NCBI GenBank assembly: GCA_963664675.2
Contig: CAXXLB010000014.1
Coordinates: forward strand, 796,364 to 860,363
DNA: 64,000 nucleotides
DNA from: JASGMR01 sp963664675
Lineage (GTDB): Bacteria > Thermotogota > Thermotogae > Petrotogales > Kosmotogaceae
Direction: 5' to 3'
Shown here piece after piece: positions 45,229 to 55,046 of this stretch. Below the pieces are notes generated by a model. The model searched no databases. It saw only the letters and a list, made by a program, of their open reading frames with translations, and was not told the DNA's origin. The first letter of the stretch is position 1. Each line of letters starts with the position of its first letter. The translations under genes and the position numbers were made by a program.

Positions 45229-46766
45229 AAACAAGAAGTGGATAATATTTTCTGTTTTAATGTCTACGATAACTTCAGTGTTTTTCTTTCTTGAAGTGTA
45301 TTCAATGAAATATCTTATAGATAAATCGGATAACCTGAGAAGACTTCAGATTAATCAGATAATTATAGTTCTCATGGTGTACACTGTTTCTTACATTCTT
45401 TATTATATAAAATTAAAAACAAACAACATAACCTCTTACAGAATAAAGAAAAATCTGAACGATGTGCACTTTTCATACATGATCAACTCAAAAATATCGA
45501 AATTTGAAAATTCAAACAAAAACAGAAATTTGCAATTATTTTTCACGAGAAAGGTCCCTGTGATTCTCAGAGACTATTTTGGAGAAATGTACGACATTAC
45601 ATATGAAGCGGTTTTTTTTAATAATCGGCTCTCTTTATCTTTCAGTTCTTGACTGGAAAATACTCATCATCTCGGTTATTTTTTATTACGCTTCCTTTAA
45701 ACTTTCAAAATATTTTTCAAAGAAGAACAAGGCACTCATTGACTCAACAAACGATAGTTTTTCTGAATATGTGTCCGGCCTTGGTGAGGTCATCAAAAGC
45801 TCGGTACAGCTTTGTATTTTTGGAAAAATCAACTACGGAAATGTATATTCCGAAAATTCGCGGGAAAGTTATACGAAATCGATAAAAAGAATGAATATAA
45901 CCAAGAACAACTTTACGATTATAAACGAAATGCTGACCTTACTCCGTGAAGCGGTGGTATTGATTTATATCGTAGTTTTCGGGAGAAATTTAAATCTCGG
46001 CCAGATATTCATAATAATCTATCTTACGAGTATGCTGAGTGAACCGTTCAAAAGACTGAGCATGCATATAAACGGTATAAATTCTACTGAAAACCTCAGA
46101 ACAGAAATAAAAAATGAAACCGAAAAAGAAGAAAGTTATAGTCATTACGAAGGAGAAATTAAAAACATAAAACTCGAAAACATAGAAATAGCGAAAGGTG
46201 GAAAGCAAATAATAAAAAATTTTTCATATGATTTCGCATACCCTAAAAAGTATCTCATATCGGGAGAGAGTGGAAAAGGGAAGACAACACTTTTGAACTG
46301 TATAACGGGGATGGAAAAACCAAAAAATGGAAAAGTGTATATAAACGATAGAATTTTAAGCGATGAATCAATGCTTTACGGGAAATATATATATTTAAGA
46401 CACGAAGAGGCATTGTTCGATGACACCCTGAAGAATAATATTGCACTTTATCCGGGAAGTTTTTCCAGGAGAAAATATGACGAAATAAAGGAAAAATTGA
46501 ATATAGTTTTTGAAGATGATTTTGTGATTTTCAACGACCCGTTGAATATATCGGGTGGAGAGAAACAAAAAATTCTCATTGCGAGGGCACTTTACAACAA
46601 TCTAAAAGTTTTCATTTTTGATGAGGCCTTTGCTTCTGTCGACAGAAAGAGTACGGAAGAACTAATGAATTATATTATGAACCTGAACGATATTTTGCTC
46701 ATAAATGTTGACCACCACACCGGCGATTCGATGAAAAGTAAATTTGATGAGATTGTATATATTTGA
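45209..46766 (+). pseudogene. ABC exporter subunit B, frameshifted at a T8 run
   Basis: First frame: MKNIWNENKKWIIFSVLMST... to AVFFNNRLSLSFSS; second frame resumes after the T8 run (45612-45619) as IIGSLYLSVLDWKIL and runs to 46766. Using T7 gives one 519-residue protein: six-helix membrane domain, Walker A GESGKGKTT, signature ISGGEKQK, Walker B VFIFDEAFASVD. All motifs are intact, so the break may be transcriptional slippage, phase variation or a sequencing error rather than decay. Confidence 0.8.
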
Positions 46767-46855
46767 AATAATAGAGGTACAATAAAAGAGAGCGAAGCAA
46801 AAGGAGAAAAGCATCATTTATATTTTCTTAAAAATTTTTATGTATGAGAGTAAAG

Positions 46856-47045
46856 AATGATTCTGAGCAATTGAATGCGATACTTTTTGATAATTATTTT
46901 CAAGTGCTATAATAAATTCAGATATTTATTCTTATTTTATTGTTATTTTTTCTTATTTTTCAGCTTGTAATGAAGAAATCTTATACAGGAGTAATTATAA
47001 AAACATTTAACCAAAACTCGTTGGAAGAAGTGTTTTTATATATTT
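46856..47045 (+). repeat. Direct repeat copy A with promoter and leader, before mcrB
   Basis: About 190 nt that align with 50701-50897, with identical runs of up to 31 nt (TTATTTTATTGTTATT region). It carries an extended -10 promoter (TGCTATAAT, TATAAT at 46908-46913) and a TTTTGA-like -35 box. The transcript leader of about 210 nt ends with CCAAAACTCGTTGG, a small stem conserved in copy B. Nothing else is seen in 46767-47129. Confidence 0.8.
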
Positions 47046-47129
47046 ATTTAAAGAAATAAGCGAGAATATAAATCACTGAGTATAAGAATTATTAAAAAAA
47101 CATTTTAATTTTAGGGGAGAAATTGTGAA

Positions 47130-49526
47130 ATGATAAATTCTGAAAAATTGAAGGTTTTTCTTACCGAATATAAAAAAGATTTCGTTTCCGAGCAATGGAA
47201 TGAAGAAAAATACAAATGGGAGACTGTGAAGCATTTCCAGGATAACTGGGATATCAATGCTCCAGATTTTTTGAATATGTTCATGCAGGCCACAGACAAG
47301 ACTTCAAACTTGCTTGCATCCATGAACAATTTTCCCAGAGGTATGATTAAAAGATTTTCAGAAGCTGATTCCGAGGCTGTAAGAGCCATGTTCATCAATC
47401 TTTATGATGAAATTAAGGATCTTGCAGAACGTGTTGAAAAATTTCAGTCCGATGCGGAAACTCTGCGGGTGAAATATGATGACGGCACATGGAAGAATCA
47501 TTACCAGAGCGCAAATTCCATCAGTACATATCTGTGGCTTCGTTATCCCGATAAATACTATATTTACAAATACTCGGAATACCGTGCTGTTTCGAAAGAA
47601 CTCGAAAGTGATTTTGTTCCTAAGAGAGGGGCAACTTCTTCGAATATAATCGGAGGATACAATTTTTATGATGAGATATGCGCAGAATTGGCAGAAGATA
47701 AGGAGCTGGTGAATTTACTGGAATCTTCATTGACTGAGGATTGTTATCCTGATAAAGCACTTAAAACGTTGACGATCGATGTGGGCTTTTATATAAGCCG
47801 TGTCTATCCCAAAAAGCTGGTAGAGAATTCACCGGAGTGGTTTCCGGATCATTACAGTCCGAATATTTCTGTCGAACAATGGTTGGAATTGTTGAATGAC
47901 GAAACTGTTTTTACCACAAGCAGTCTTGAAATAATGAAACGTATGAAAGATTACGGAGGCATCGCCACTTGCACACAACTTTCAAAAAAGTACGGAGAAA
48001 CGAAAAACTTTTACAATGTCGGGTCATCTTCTCTTGCAAGACGTATTGCAGATAAAACGGGATGTCCGGTTATAACAAAAAATACAGGGAATTCAAAATG
48101 GTGGCCGATTCTGTATGTTGGAAAGTATGCGGATAAAAATACGAAGGGCACTTATATATGGAAATTACGTGATGAATTGAATGAGGCGCTGGATAAGTTC
48201 GATTTTAAGGATATAAATTTGTATGCATCTGCGCAGGATATAGATGCTGTTCAGAGGTACTGGTGGCTTAATGCCAATCCAAAGATCTGGAGTTTTTCCG
48301 AAATAGATATTGGTGAAACACAGAACTACACTTTACGTAATGCAAACGGCAATAAAAGGCGTATCTACCAGAATTTTCTGGATGCAAAGGCAGGTGACAT
48401 TGTTATCGGATATGAGTCTTATCCGGTAAAGCAGGTCGTCGCGATCGCAAAAGTTACTCAGGAGAACGACGGTGAAAATCTATATTTTGAAAAAATCGAG
48501 GAACTCACTTCTCCCATAGATTATGCAACTCTGAAAAATTGCCAGGAACTGGATGGAATGGAATATTTTGCGAACCCGCAGGGGAGCCTTTTCAAGCTGA
48601 CGAAGGATGAGTATGATTTCATCATCGATTTGATACGTGAAGGAAATCCCATCGTTAAAAAGGATTCGATTGAAGCCTATTCCAAAGATAAATTTCTGGA
48701 AGAAGTTTATATGTCGGGAGAATGTTTTGATACTCTCGTTTCTATATTGAAAAATAAGAAGAATATGATTCTGCAAGGCGCTCCCGGTGTTGGGAAAACC
48801 TTCGCTGCCAGACGGCTCGCTTACGCTGTTATGGGGGAAAAAGACGACAGCCGCATAGAATTCATACAGTTTCATCAAAATTATTCCTACGAAGATTTTG
48901 TTATGGGATACAGACCGAATGATGACGGATTTGAATTACGGAATGGAATTTTCTACCGCTTCTGTCAATCGGCAGCAAATACTCCTGACAAACCATTTTT
49001 CTTCATTATAGATGAGGTCAATCGAGGGAATTTAAGTAAAATTTTCGGTGAACTGCTTATGTTGATCGAAAGGGACTACCGTGGTACGAAGGCGACACTC
49101 GCATATAGCGGAAGGCAGTTCATGGTCCCGAAGAATTTATACATAATAGGCATGATGAACACTGCCGACCGCAGTCTGGCCATGATTGACTATGCGCTGC
49201 GCAGACGTTTCAGCTTTTATGAGATGGAGCCCGGTTTCAATTCCGACGGATTCAGAAAGTATATGAACGTCCTCGATAATGAAACGTTCAATACTCTGAT
49301 CGAGCATATAAAAGAACTGAACAAGGAAATCACGGCGGATAGCTCGCTTGGAAAAGGTTTCTGTATAGGACACAGTTATTTTTGCGGTCAGGAGGAGTGT
49401 ACCGATGATTGGATGATGGAGATTGTGGAATACGAGATCCTTCCTATGCTGAGTGAATACTGGTTCGATGAACCGGCAAAATTGCAGCACTGGGAGAATA
49501 TTCTCCGCGGTGTATTCAATGACTGA
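47130..49526 (+). CDS. mcrB: McrB-type GTPase with EVE domain
   Basis: 798 residues. N-terminal part unknown (helical, about 1-370). EVE-like modified-base reader about 375-520 (RYWWLNANPKIWSF, GDIVIGYES, then GSLFKLTKDEYDFI). AAA+ McrB motor: Walker A GAPGVGKT (about 550), FIIDEVNRGN (about 627), MMNTADRSLAMIDYALRRRF (about 675). McrB drives McrC to cut modified DNA, so this is a type IV restriction system likely aimed at modified phage DNA. Base composition is less AT-rich than neighbours, which suggests transfer. Confidence 0.9.
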   Translation: MINSEKLKVFLTEYKKDFVSEQWNEEKYKWETVKHFQDNWDINAPDFLNMFMQATDKTSNLLASMNNFPRGMIKRFSEADSEAVRAMFINLYDEIKDLAERVEKFQSDAETLRVKYDDGTWKNHYQSANSISTYLWLRYPDKYYIYKYSEYRAVSKELESDFVPKRGATSSNIIGGYNFYDEICAELAEDKELVNLLESSLTEDCYPDKALKTLTIDVGFYISRVYPKKLVENSPEWFPDHYSPNISVEQWLELLNDETVFTTSSLEIMKRMKDYGGIATCTQLSKKYGETKNFYNVGSSSLARRIADKTGCPVITKNTGNSKWWPILYVGKYADKNTKGTYIWKLRDELNEALDKFDFKDINLYASAQDIDAVQRYWWLNANPKIWSFSEIDIGETQNYTLRNANGNKRRIYQNFLDAKAGDIVIGYESYPVKQVVAIAKVTQENDGENLYFEKIEELTSPIDYATLKNCQELDGMEYFANPQGSLFKLTKDEYDFIIDLIREGNPIVKKDSIEAYSKDKFLEEVYMSGECFDTLVSILKNKKNMILQGAPGVGKTFAARRLAYAVMGEKDDSRIEFIQFHQNYSYEDFVMGYRPNDDGFELRNGIFYRFCQSAANTPDKPFFFIIDEVNRGNLSKIFGELLMLIERDYRGTKATLAYSGRQFMVPKNLYIIGMMNTADRSLAMIDYALRRRFSFYEMEPGFNSDGFRKYMNVLDNETFNTLIEHIKELNKEITADSSLGKGFCIGHSYFCGQEECTDDWMMEIVEYEILPMLSEYWFDEPAKLQHWENILRGVFND

Positions 49527-50584
49527 TAGTAAGGGAATACTGATCAAGAACATTTACTATATGCTTTCTTATGCGTTTCGGGTGCTGAAACAATCGAACT
49601 ACGAAGAAATCGAAGCGGAGGAATTCGAAAATATGCGGGATCTGCTTGCCGCAATACTCGCGAAAGGTATTGCTCAACAATTGAAGCAGGGGTTGTACAG
49701 GGAATATGTTTCTGAACATAAAACTCTCTCAGTGATGCGCGGGGAAACTCGATATTTACGGAACTATAAATAGTAAAAGACAACGAAAGCAGATACTGTC
49801 CTGCGAATATGATAAACTATCGGAAAATAATTTGTTCAATCAGATATTGAAAACGACGGCGGTCATTCTACTGCGCCAGACATCCTTGAATAAGAAACGC
49901 CGAACGGCATTGAAAAAAGTGATGTTATTTTTTGGTGATGTTGACATGATAGAACCATCGGGAATCAAGTGGAGCAGATTACAGTATCAGAGGAACAATC
50001 ACAGTTATAAAATGCTTTTGAATATCTGTTATTTTGTCCTTGACGGATTACTGCTGTCAACGAGCAAAGGAGAATACAGAGTTGCCACTTTCCTGGATGA
50101 ACAATATATGTCGCGACTGTATGAAAAATTTGTCCTTGAATACTACCGGTATCATTATCCTTCTTTGAAGGCTGCTGCCTCTCAAATAGCATGGGACACC
50201 GACGATGGCGTCATCGATTTTCTGCCGATCATGCAGACCGATATCACACTAAGGAACGGTGAAAAAACTCTTATCATTGACACAAAATATTATTCTCATA
50301 CCATGCAGATTCAGAAACAATACGACAGTCGAACGCTTCACTCGAGTAACCTTTATCAGATTTTTACTTACGTTAAGAATAGAGATGTTGGAAATACGGG
50401 TAATGTCGCCGGCATGCTTTTATACGCAAAGACCGACGAGATCATCACACCGGATTGTGATTTTCAGATGAGTGGAAATAAGATCAGCGTGAAAACACTG
50501 GATTTGAATATTTCTTTTGCAAATATCGCTTCGCAACTGGATGAAATCGTCTCATCGTATTTTTGGAACATTAAGAAAAATTAA
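49519..50584 (+). pseudogene. mcrC: McrC nuclease subunit, frameshifted
   Basis: ATG at 49519 overlaps the mcrB stop by 8 nt. First frame MTDSKGILIKNIYYMLSYAF... breaks at a G4 run (49741-49744); with G3 it continues as KLDIYGTINSKRQRKQ and through to 50584 (KTLIIDTKYYSH). The PD-(D/E)XK site is visible as GVIDFLP...LIIDTKYY. About 355 residues in total. The break disables McrC unless slippage restores it. The 3' end (50534-50587) is duplicated at 54728-54781. Confidence 0.85.
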
Positions 50585-50700
50585 GAGGCTTTATAAGCAG
50601 ATTCAGACATCATTTATATTTCGTCGATTTTTCTTCTTTTTTCATTTTTCAAGTTAAATTTTTATAAGGAAAGATCCTTTCATAACAATATAGAATACAA

Positions 50701-50897
50701 AATGATTCTATGATAGTTGAATCAGATATTTCTTGATAATTATTTCTTAGTGCTATAATTAATTAAGGTATATATTCTTATTTTATTGTTATTTTTTCTT
50801 ATTTCTCAGTTTGTAGTGAAGAGATCTCATACAGGAATTAATTATAAAAACTATTTAACCAACACTCGTTGGAAAAAGTATTTTTATATGCTTTGAA
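50701..50897 (+). repeat. Direct repeat copy B with promoter and leader
   Basis: Second copy of the 190-nt unit; extended -10 at 50751-50759 (TGCTATAAT, TATAAT 50754-50759), conserved AATTATAAAAACTATTTAACC tail region and stem CCAAC-ACTC-GTTGG (5 bp, perfect here). It drives the next membrane gene. The pair of copies brackets the McrBC cassette. Confidence 0.8.
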
Positions 50898-50985
50898 TAA
50901 TTAATGGGAGAGAAGTTTTATATGTAGATTTATCAAAATTTGCATGCGCATTCCTGAATTTTTTGCTGAGTCGATAGGAGGAAAA

Positions 50986-51633
50986 ATGAAAATAGCATCT
51001 TTTGTTATCGGACTTATATTTTCAGTTGAATTATTTTGCTTAGGCATATTGTTTTTATTTTTAAATGATTCTGTGCTGTCTGGTGCATCGACAGTCCTTG
51101 TATATTTATCTTCATTTTCATTGTTTTTTGGTGTTCTTTCATTTTTTAGTGTTTTATACTCTTACAGAAATCCAATAGGTGGAGGAGTTTTGATACTTGT
51201 TTGCGCAATATTAGAGGCTTTATTATCATTTAATTTATATACTCTAACCGCAATAATAATGCTTTGTATATCAGCAATATTAGCGCTTGTTGTAGGAAAA
51301 AAAGAGAAAAAAGAAAAGGAAGAGAAAGAATTTGAGATACTTTATCAAAAAAGTAAAGTCTATGATCTGAATCTTGAAAAAAAAGAAGAAAGACCTCGTG
51401 GAAATTATAAAAACAAAGAGGAAGAAATAAGGGATTTAAAGATTAAAATAAAATTTGACTTGAAAAAACGAAATCTTTTCGATGAAGAAATGGAAGAATA
51501 TTATAGCAATATGTCCGATAGAGGATTTTTAAAAGAAGCTTACAGACTTTATGTACAAACCATATTTGATCTGCCCGAAGAAGAAAACAGGGAGATTAAC
51601 CTGATAGTCCAGGAAATCAGAAAGTATGTTTAA
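50986..51633 (+). CDS. Membrane protein with cytoplasmic helical tail, unknown
   Basis: 215 residues from the ATG at 50986 (AGGAGGAAA upstream); a longer frame from 50944 lacks one. Four hydrophobic segments in residues 4-105 (IASFVIGLIFSVELFCLGIL, VLVYLSSFSLFFGVLSFF, GVLILVCAILEALLS, TAIIMLCISAILALVVG) and a charged, Lys/Glu-rich cytoplasmic tail. No family recognised. Shares promoter type with mcrB. Confidence 0.7.
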   Translation: MKIASFVIGLIFSVELFCLGILFLFLNDSVLSGASTVLVYLSSFSLFFGVLSFFSVLYSYRNPIGGGVLILVCAILEALLSFNLYTLTAIIMLCISAILALVVGKKEKKEKEEKEFEILYQKSKVYDLNLEKKEERPRGNYKNKEEEIRDLKIKIKFDLKKRNLFDEEMEEYYSNMSDRGFLKEAYRLYVQTIFDLPEEENREINLIVQEIRKYV

Positions 51634-51656
51634 AAGAAGGAGGTAAGAGAAAAGAA

Positions 51657-52442
51657 ATGAAAAATGATTACATAAAACTTGCTGTAGTTTTTGTTTTTGT
51701 TATTATATTGTCATTAGTTTTAAGAATAATATCCATTGAAAAAAATCTTAGCTTAACAGAAATAATTGGAATAATAACTGCTATAGGTACAATTTCTGCT
51801 GTAATAGCAGCAGTTTACAATGCAAATAAAGCTGAAAAAATTATGGAGAACAACATTAATACAAGTAAAATTAGCGATTTAAAAGATATTTTAGTAAATA
51901 TAAAGCAATTATTATATGATTACAACTCAATATTTGATTCTTTCAATAAATATTATTTAGAAACTTTATTTATTAATTATATAAAATCGGAAGAGTTTCA
52001 AAAATCAACATTAAAGAGAATTGATTCACTTTTAGTTTGTAGTAAACCAAAAGTAATATTCATGCTTGATATAAAAAATGAATTGTTTAGAAAAAACAAC
52101 CTTTTAATTTGTTCCAAAGAATTTGATCAAATAACAAATAATAAATATGATGAAATAATAAAAGAAAAACAATTAGAGATCATAAAGTATTCAACTTATT
52201 TATCAAAATACTCTCTCTTTTTAGAAAAGTTTTTCTTTTTCTCTTGTATTTTCTCAATTAATTTTTTAAATATAAGCAAAAGACTTATATATTTAAATTC
52301 TTTTAAACATAGTTTGAAAAAAATTTCAGAAGAATACGAAAATTTTTTAACGAATTTTTTTGATCAAATTATTAAACCAGGAAGACATAATAATTTATCA
52401 AAAGAATTTGAAGAAAGACTATTTTTCTGCAGAATTTTCTGA
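51657..52442 (+). CDS. Two-helix membrane protein, unknown (DUF4760-like layout)
   Basis: 261 residues. Two N-terminal hydrophobic helices (LAVVFVFVIILSLVLRII and LTEIIGIITAIGTISAVIAAVYNANKA), then a long helical, Lys-rich cytoplasmic domain. AGGAGGT is 11 nt before the ATG. The layout of two helices then a coiled domain resembles DUF4760 proteins, but no diagnostic motif is seen. Small and AT-rich. Confidence 0.6.
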   Translation: MKNDYIKLAVVFVFVIILSLVLRIISIEKNLSLTEIIGIITAIGTISAVIAAVYNANKAEKIMENNINTSKISDLKDILVNIKQLLYDYNSIFDSFNKYYLETLFINYIKSEEFQKSTLKRIDSLLVCSKPKVIFMLDIKNELFRKNNLLICSKEFDQITNNKYDEIIKEKQLEIIKYSTYLSKYSLFLEKFFFFSCIFSINFLNISKRLIYLNSFKHSLKKISEEYENFLTNFFDQIIKPGRHNNLSKEFEERLFFCRIF

Positions 52443-52573
52443 TCTTTGGGAAATTTATGAAAAAATTTACCTTTAAAAGATATCTATTAGCATATAAATT
52501 TATAAAATCATGTAGAAAATAACGGAATAAAAGCTTTAAGCTGGTAAGTTACTAATGTCAAGTTGGTGATTAT

Positions 52574-53717
52574 TTGAATAGAAATATCAAACAAATAAAA
52601 GAATTATTGAAGGGTTTTTCAAAAGTTTCTGGAACAACAAAAAAAAACAAAGATAAATGGATTGTTATAGATTATTATAAAAATCCGCTTAATCCTTATC
52701 TATTAAGTTATTGTTTTGATTATATTTTAGATTTTGATGTTGAATATAGGATTTTTGAAAAAGTGAATTATATCATTGAATTTGATTATAAAGGTACTTT
52801 TGCTAGGGTAGAACATTATAAACTTGACTATGAATTACATATAGAAAAACAATTTAAAAAAGAAATTATTGAGATATTTAAAAGAATAAAATTGTTATTA
52901 TCTCGAACTTTTCAAGAATTTGGGAAAATTGCATTAGAAAAAAATGAATTTACAATGGAAAATGAATATTTTTATTACCATGAAAAATTTAGATTTTATC
53001 AAGATCGAATAATAAATCTTGAAAAAAGAAGAGTCATTGTTGAAAAGAATAGTAAAGGCCAATGTGAAATTATTAATGAAGGAAAAGGACAGAAAACTTT
53101 ATATACCAAAGAATCAAGATAAACTTATAGAGATTGGTAATGAAATAATATATTCTATCGAGTCCTATATTGATGTGTTTTTTTCATTTATAGAACATAT
53201 ACTTACTTTACTTTATCCATTTCTTGATCATTTTGATAAATCAAAATCATATAAGGACAAAATTTACAATTCTGCATGGACCTGGGATAAAAAAATTGAA
53301 GAAATTTGTGAGAATAAGCTGGACGGTTATATTGATGGATTAAGAGAAATAAAGGAAGTTTATCGCAATCGTCATGCTCATGGAATGTTTTCTAGGGAAT
53401 TAAAAGTTTATGCAAAAATACCGGGATGGGTCAAATATCCTATGTTCATAGGAAAAAGGTATTTAAATGGCTTTCTAGAGGATAATGATGATAAATTGAC
53501 ATATGAAAAATTTTTGAAAATTAAAAAGCTTTTCAATGATTTTCTGAGTGCTTTGGATTTTTTCTTTGAAATTCCAACGCTTTTTATCAAAAGCGGTCTC
53601 CCAATTCCTTTGGATATTCATTCACAAATCGAAGAAATAAAGACAATTCGGGAAGCTAATTACGAAATAGATAGAAGATGGTACGAAATTTATAATCAAA
53701 GTAATATGGATTGGTAA
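52574..53717 (+). pseudogene. HEPN-like protein, frameshifted
   Basis: Frame one runs from a TTG at 52574 (NRNIKQIKELLKGFSKVSG) to KGQKTLYTKESR; frame two resumes as KLYIPKNQDKLIEIGNEII and runs to 53717. One extra base near 53095 separates them; joined, about 381 residues. The second half has VYRNRHAHGMFSRELKVYAK, where RNRHAH fits the R-x(4-6)-H HEPN ribonuclease motif, as in the Cthe_2314-type HEPN group. HEPN proteins often act in toxin or phage-defence roles, in line with the McrBC and TIR neighbours. Family call is tentative. Confidence 0.5.
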
Positions 53718-53850
53718 AATATTTGTACAAAAATTTCAAAATGAAAACTATGAATAAATTTTTTATATAGGAGAAAAATAATGATTAAAAACAAAAAGTG
53801 GTAAATGGGGGTAAATGTAAATAGGTAAGTGGATAAATAGTGGGTAAATA

Positions 53851-53868
53851 GTGACAGACACCATTTAT
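53851..53868. repeat. REP-like word GTGACAGACACCATTTAT
   Basis: 18-nt word, with variants at 54365-54382, 54389-54407, 59002-59017 and 35633-35649. Sits in a G/A-rich stretch (53800-53850). The 343-bp gap 53718-54060 holds this and two weak 11-mer-like words near 53876; no gene. Confidence 0.55.
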
Positions 53869-54060
53869 AACAAAACAATTACTGTTTTTCAATTGTTTAA
53901 TATTATATAAATAATCACGGTAATCTGAATAAAAATATTTTTATGAATGTTATAATAAATACTGGATCAGAGGTGTTTATTAAATTGTATGATAAAGCAA
54001 TGATGTACCTGACAACAAGCTAGACATAACATTCTATTATTTATATAGCAGAGGTTGAAT

Positions 54061-54312
54061 ATGGGCAAAGTTAAATTGACAATTACATGTGCAAAATGCA
54101 GATGTGGATATCATAAAATGGGTGATACTTTTATTGTTGAAGATATTTGTCCGCCGCTCTGTCATGAACTGTGGAATGTTATTTACCCTTCTGTTTATAC
54201 ACTGCTAAATGAAGGAACTTTAGACTATGGTGAGTCAAGAGCGAAATGTTTTGATGCAAAATGTCCTGATGAAGGGAGAGTTTGTGTACATGGTGAAGCC
54301 CTCTCTGACTAA
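54061..54312 (+). CDS. TIGR04076-like small Cys-rich protein
   Basis: 83 residues from the ATG at 54061. Pattern: KVKLTITCAKCRCGYHKMGDTF, ICPPLCHELWNVIYPSVYTLLNEGTL, then RAKCFDAKCPDEGRVCVHGE. Size and the CPxxxHxLWxxIYP segment match the TIGR04076 family, whose function is unknown. Nine Cys and three His suggest metal binding. AGAGG lies before the start. Confidence 0.75.
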   Translation: MGKVKLTITCAKCRCGYHKMGDTFIVEDICPPLCHELWNVIYPSVYTLLNEGTLDYGESRAKCFDAKCPDEGRVCVHGEALSD

Positions 54313-54364
54313 AAAACGGCTATTTGATTATACTTAATAACTCTGCGATAAAATGTATAAAATA

Positions 54365-54407
54365 GTGACAGATACTTTTTATCAAAATGTGATCATACAC
54401 CATTTAT
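54365..54407. repeat. Two REP-like words
   Basis: GTGACAGATACTTTTTAT (54365-54382) and GTGATCATACACCATTTAT (54389-54407), diverged copies of the 53851 word. Confidence 0.5.
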
Positions 54408-54423
54408 GATATCCAAGTTTTTC

Positions 54424-54478
54424 CAATCGCTTCCCTATCGTTCAGCCATTGTTTCACAATCGTTTTCCAACTGCCTTG
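54424..54478 (+). repeat. 11-bp repeat array, block 6 (5 units)
   Basis: CAATCGCTTCC, CTATCGTTCAG, CCATTGTTTCA, CAATCGTTTTC, CAACTGCCTTG: five exact 11-nt units, same orientation as all others. Confidence 0.88.
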
Positions 54479-54706
54479 CTATAGATTCTTCTTCTGGAAT
54501 AAATCTCAAGTATATATTTTTATAAAGGAAGAACTTAATTCTTTTGGTGATACTTTCATTCGAACGGTCTGTTGAAGCATCGGAAATATCAACCGCCTCT
54601 TGAGGAAAATAATTGAAATCAATCAGTTAATAAATAGTCATATATAATTATAATCCAATTATTTAATTTTGTTCGGTTAATAAATGAAATGGGAGATACT
54701 ATTATC

Positions 54707-54783
54707 GAGAGCAGGATAAAAATGGCACAACCGGATGAAATCGTCTCATCGTATTTTGGCAACATTAAGAAAAATTAAGAGAT
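54707..54783 (+). pseudogene. Relic of an mcrC 3' end
   Basis: 54728-54781 matches 50534-50587 (end of mcrC) with three differences in 54 nt. It reads MAQPDEIVSSYFGNIKKN and stop in the mcrC frame. The rest of 54479-55046 holds no gene; a TTGACA hexamer at 54959-54964 may be the -35 of the next operon. Confidence 0.75.
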
Positions 54784-55046
54784 TCATCCTGTGTATGATA
54801 ATTGTGAAAATTGAGAGAGAAATATATAGAAAAAGTTATTTTGTGAAAGGAAAAAATGTAATATCAGGAAAATTTCTTAAGAAAATGAGACATTAGTTTT
54901 ACTTAACAATTAAAATAAAAAACAGGTGTAAAATTTATGTGGGTGATAGTTTTGAAAATTGACAATATTTTTATAGTAAATTAACAGGCAGATTTGTTGA
55001 TTTTTTGTAAATTTACTTTCCAAAAAGACATAAGGGGGAATAAATA

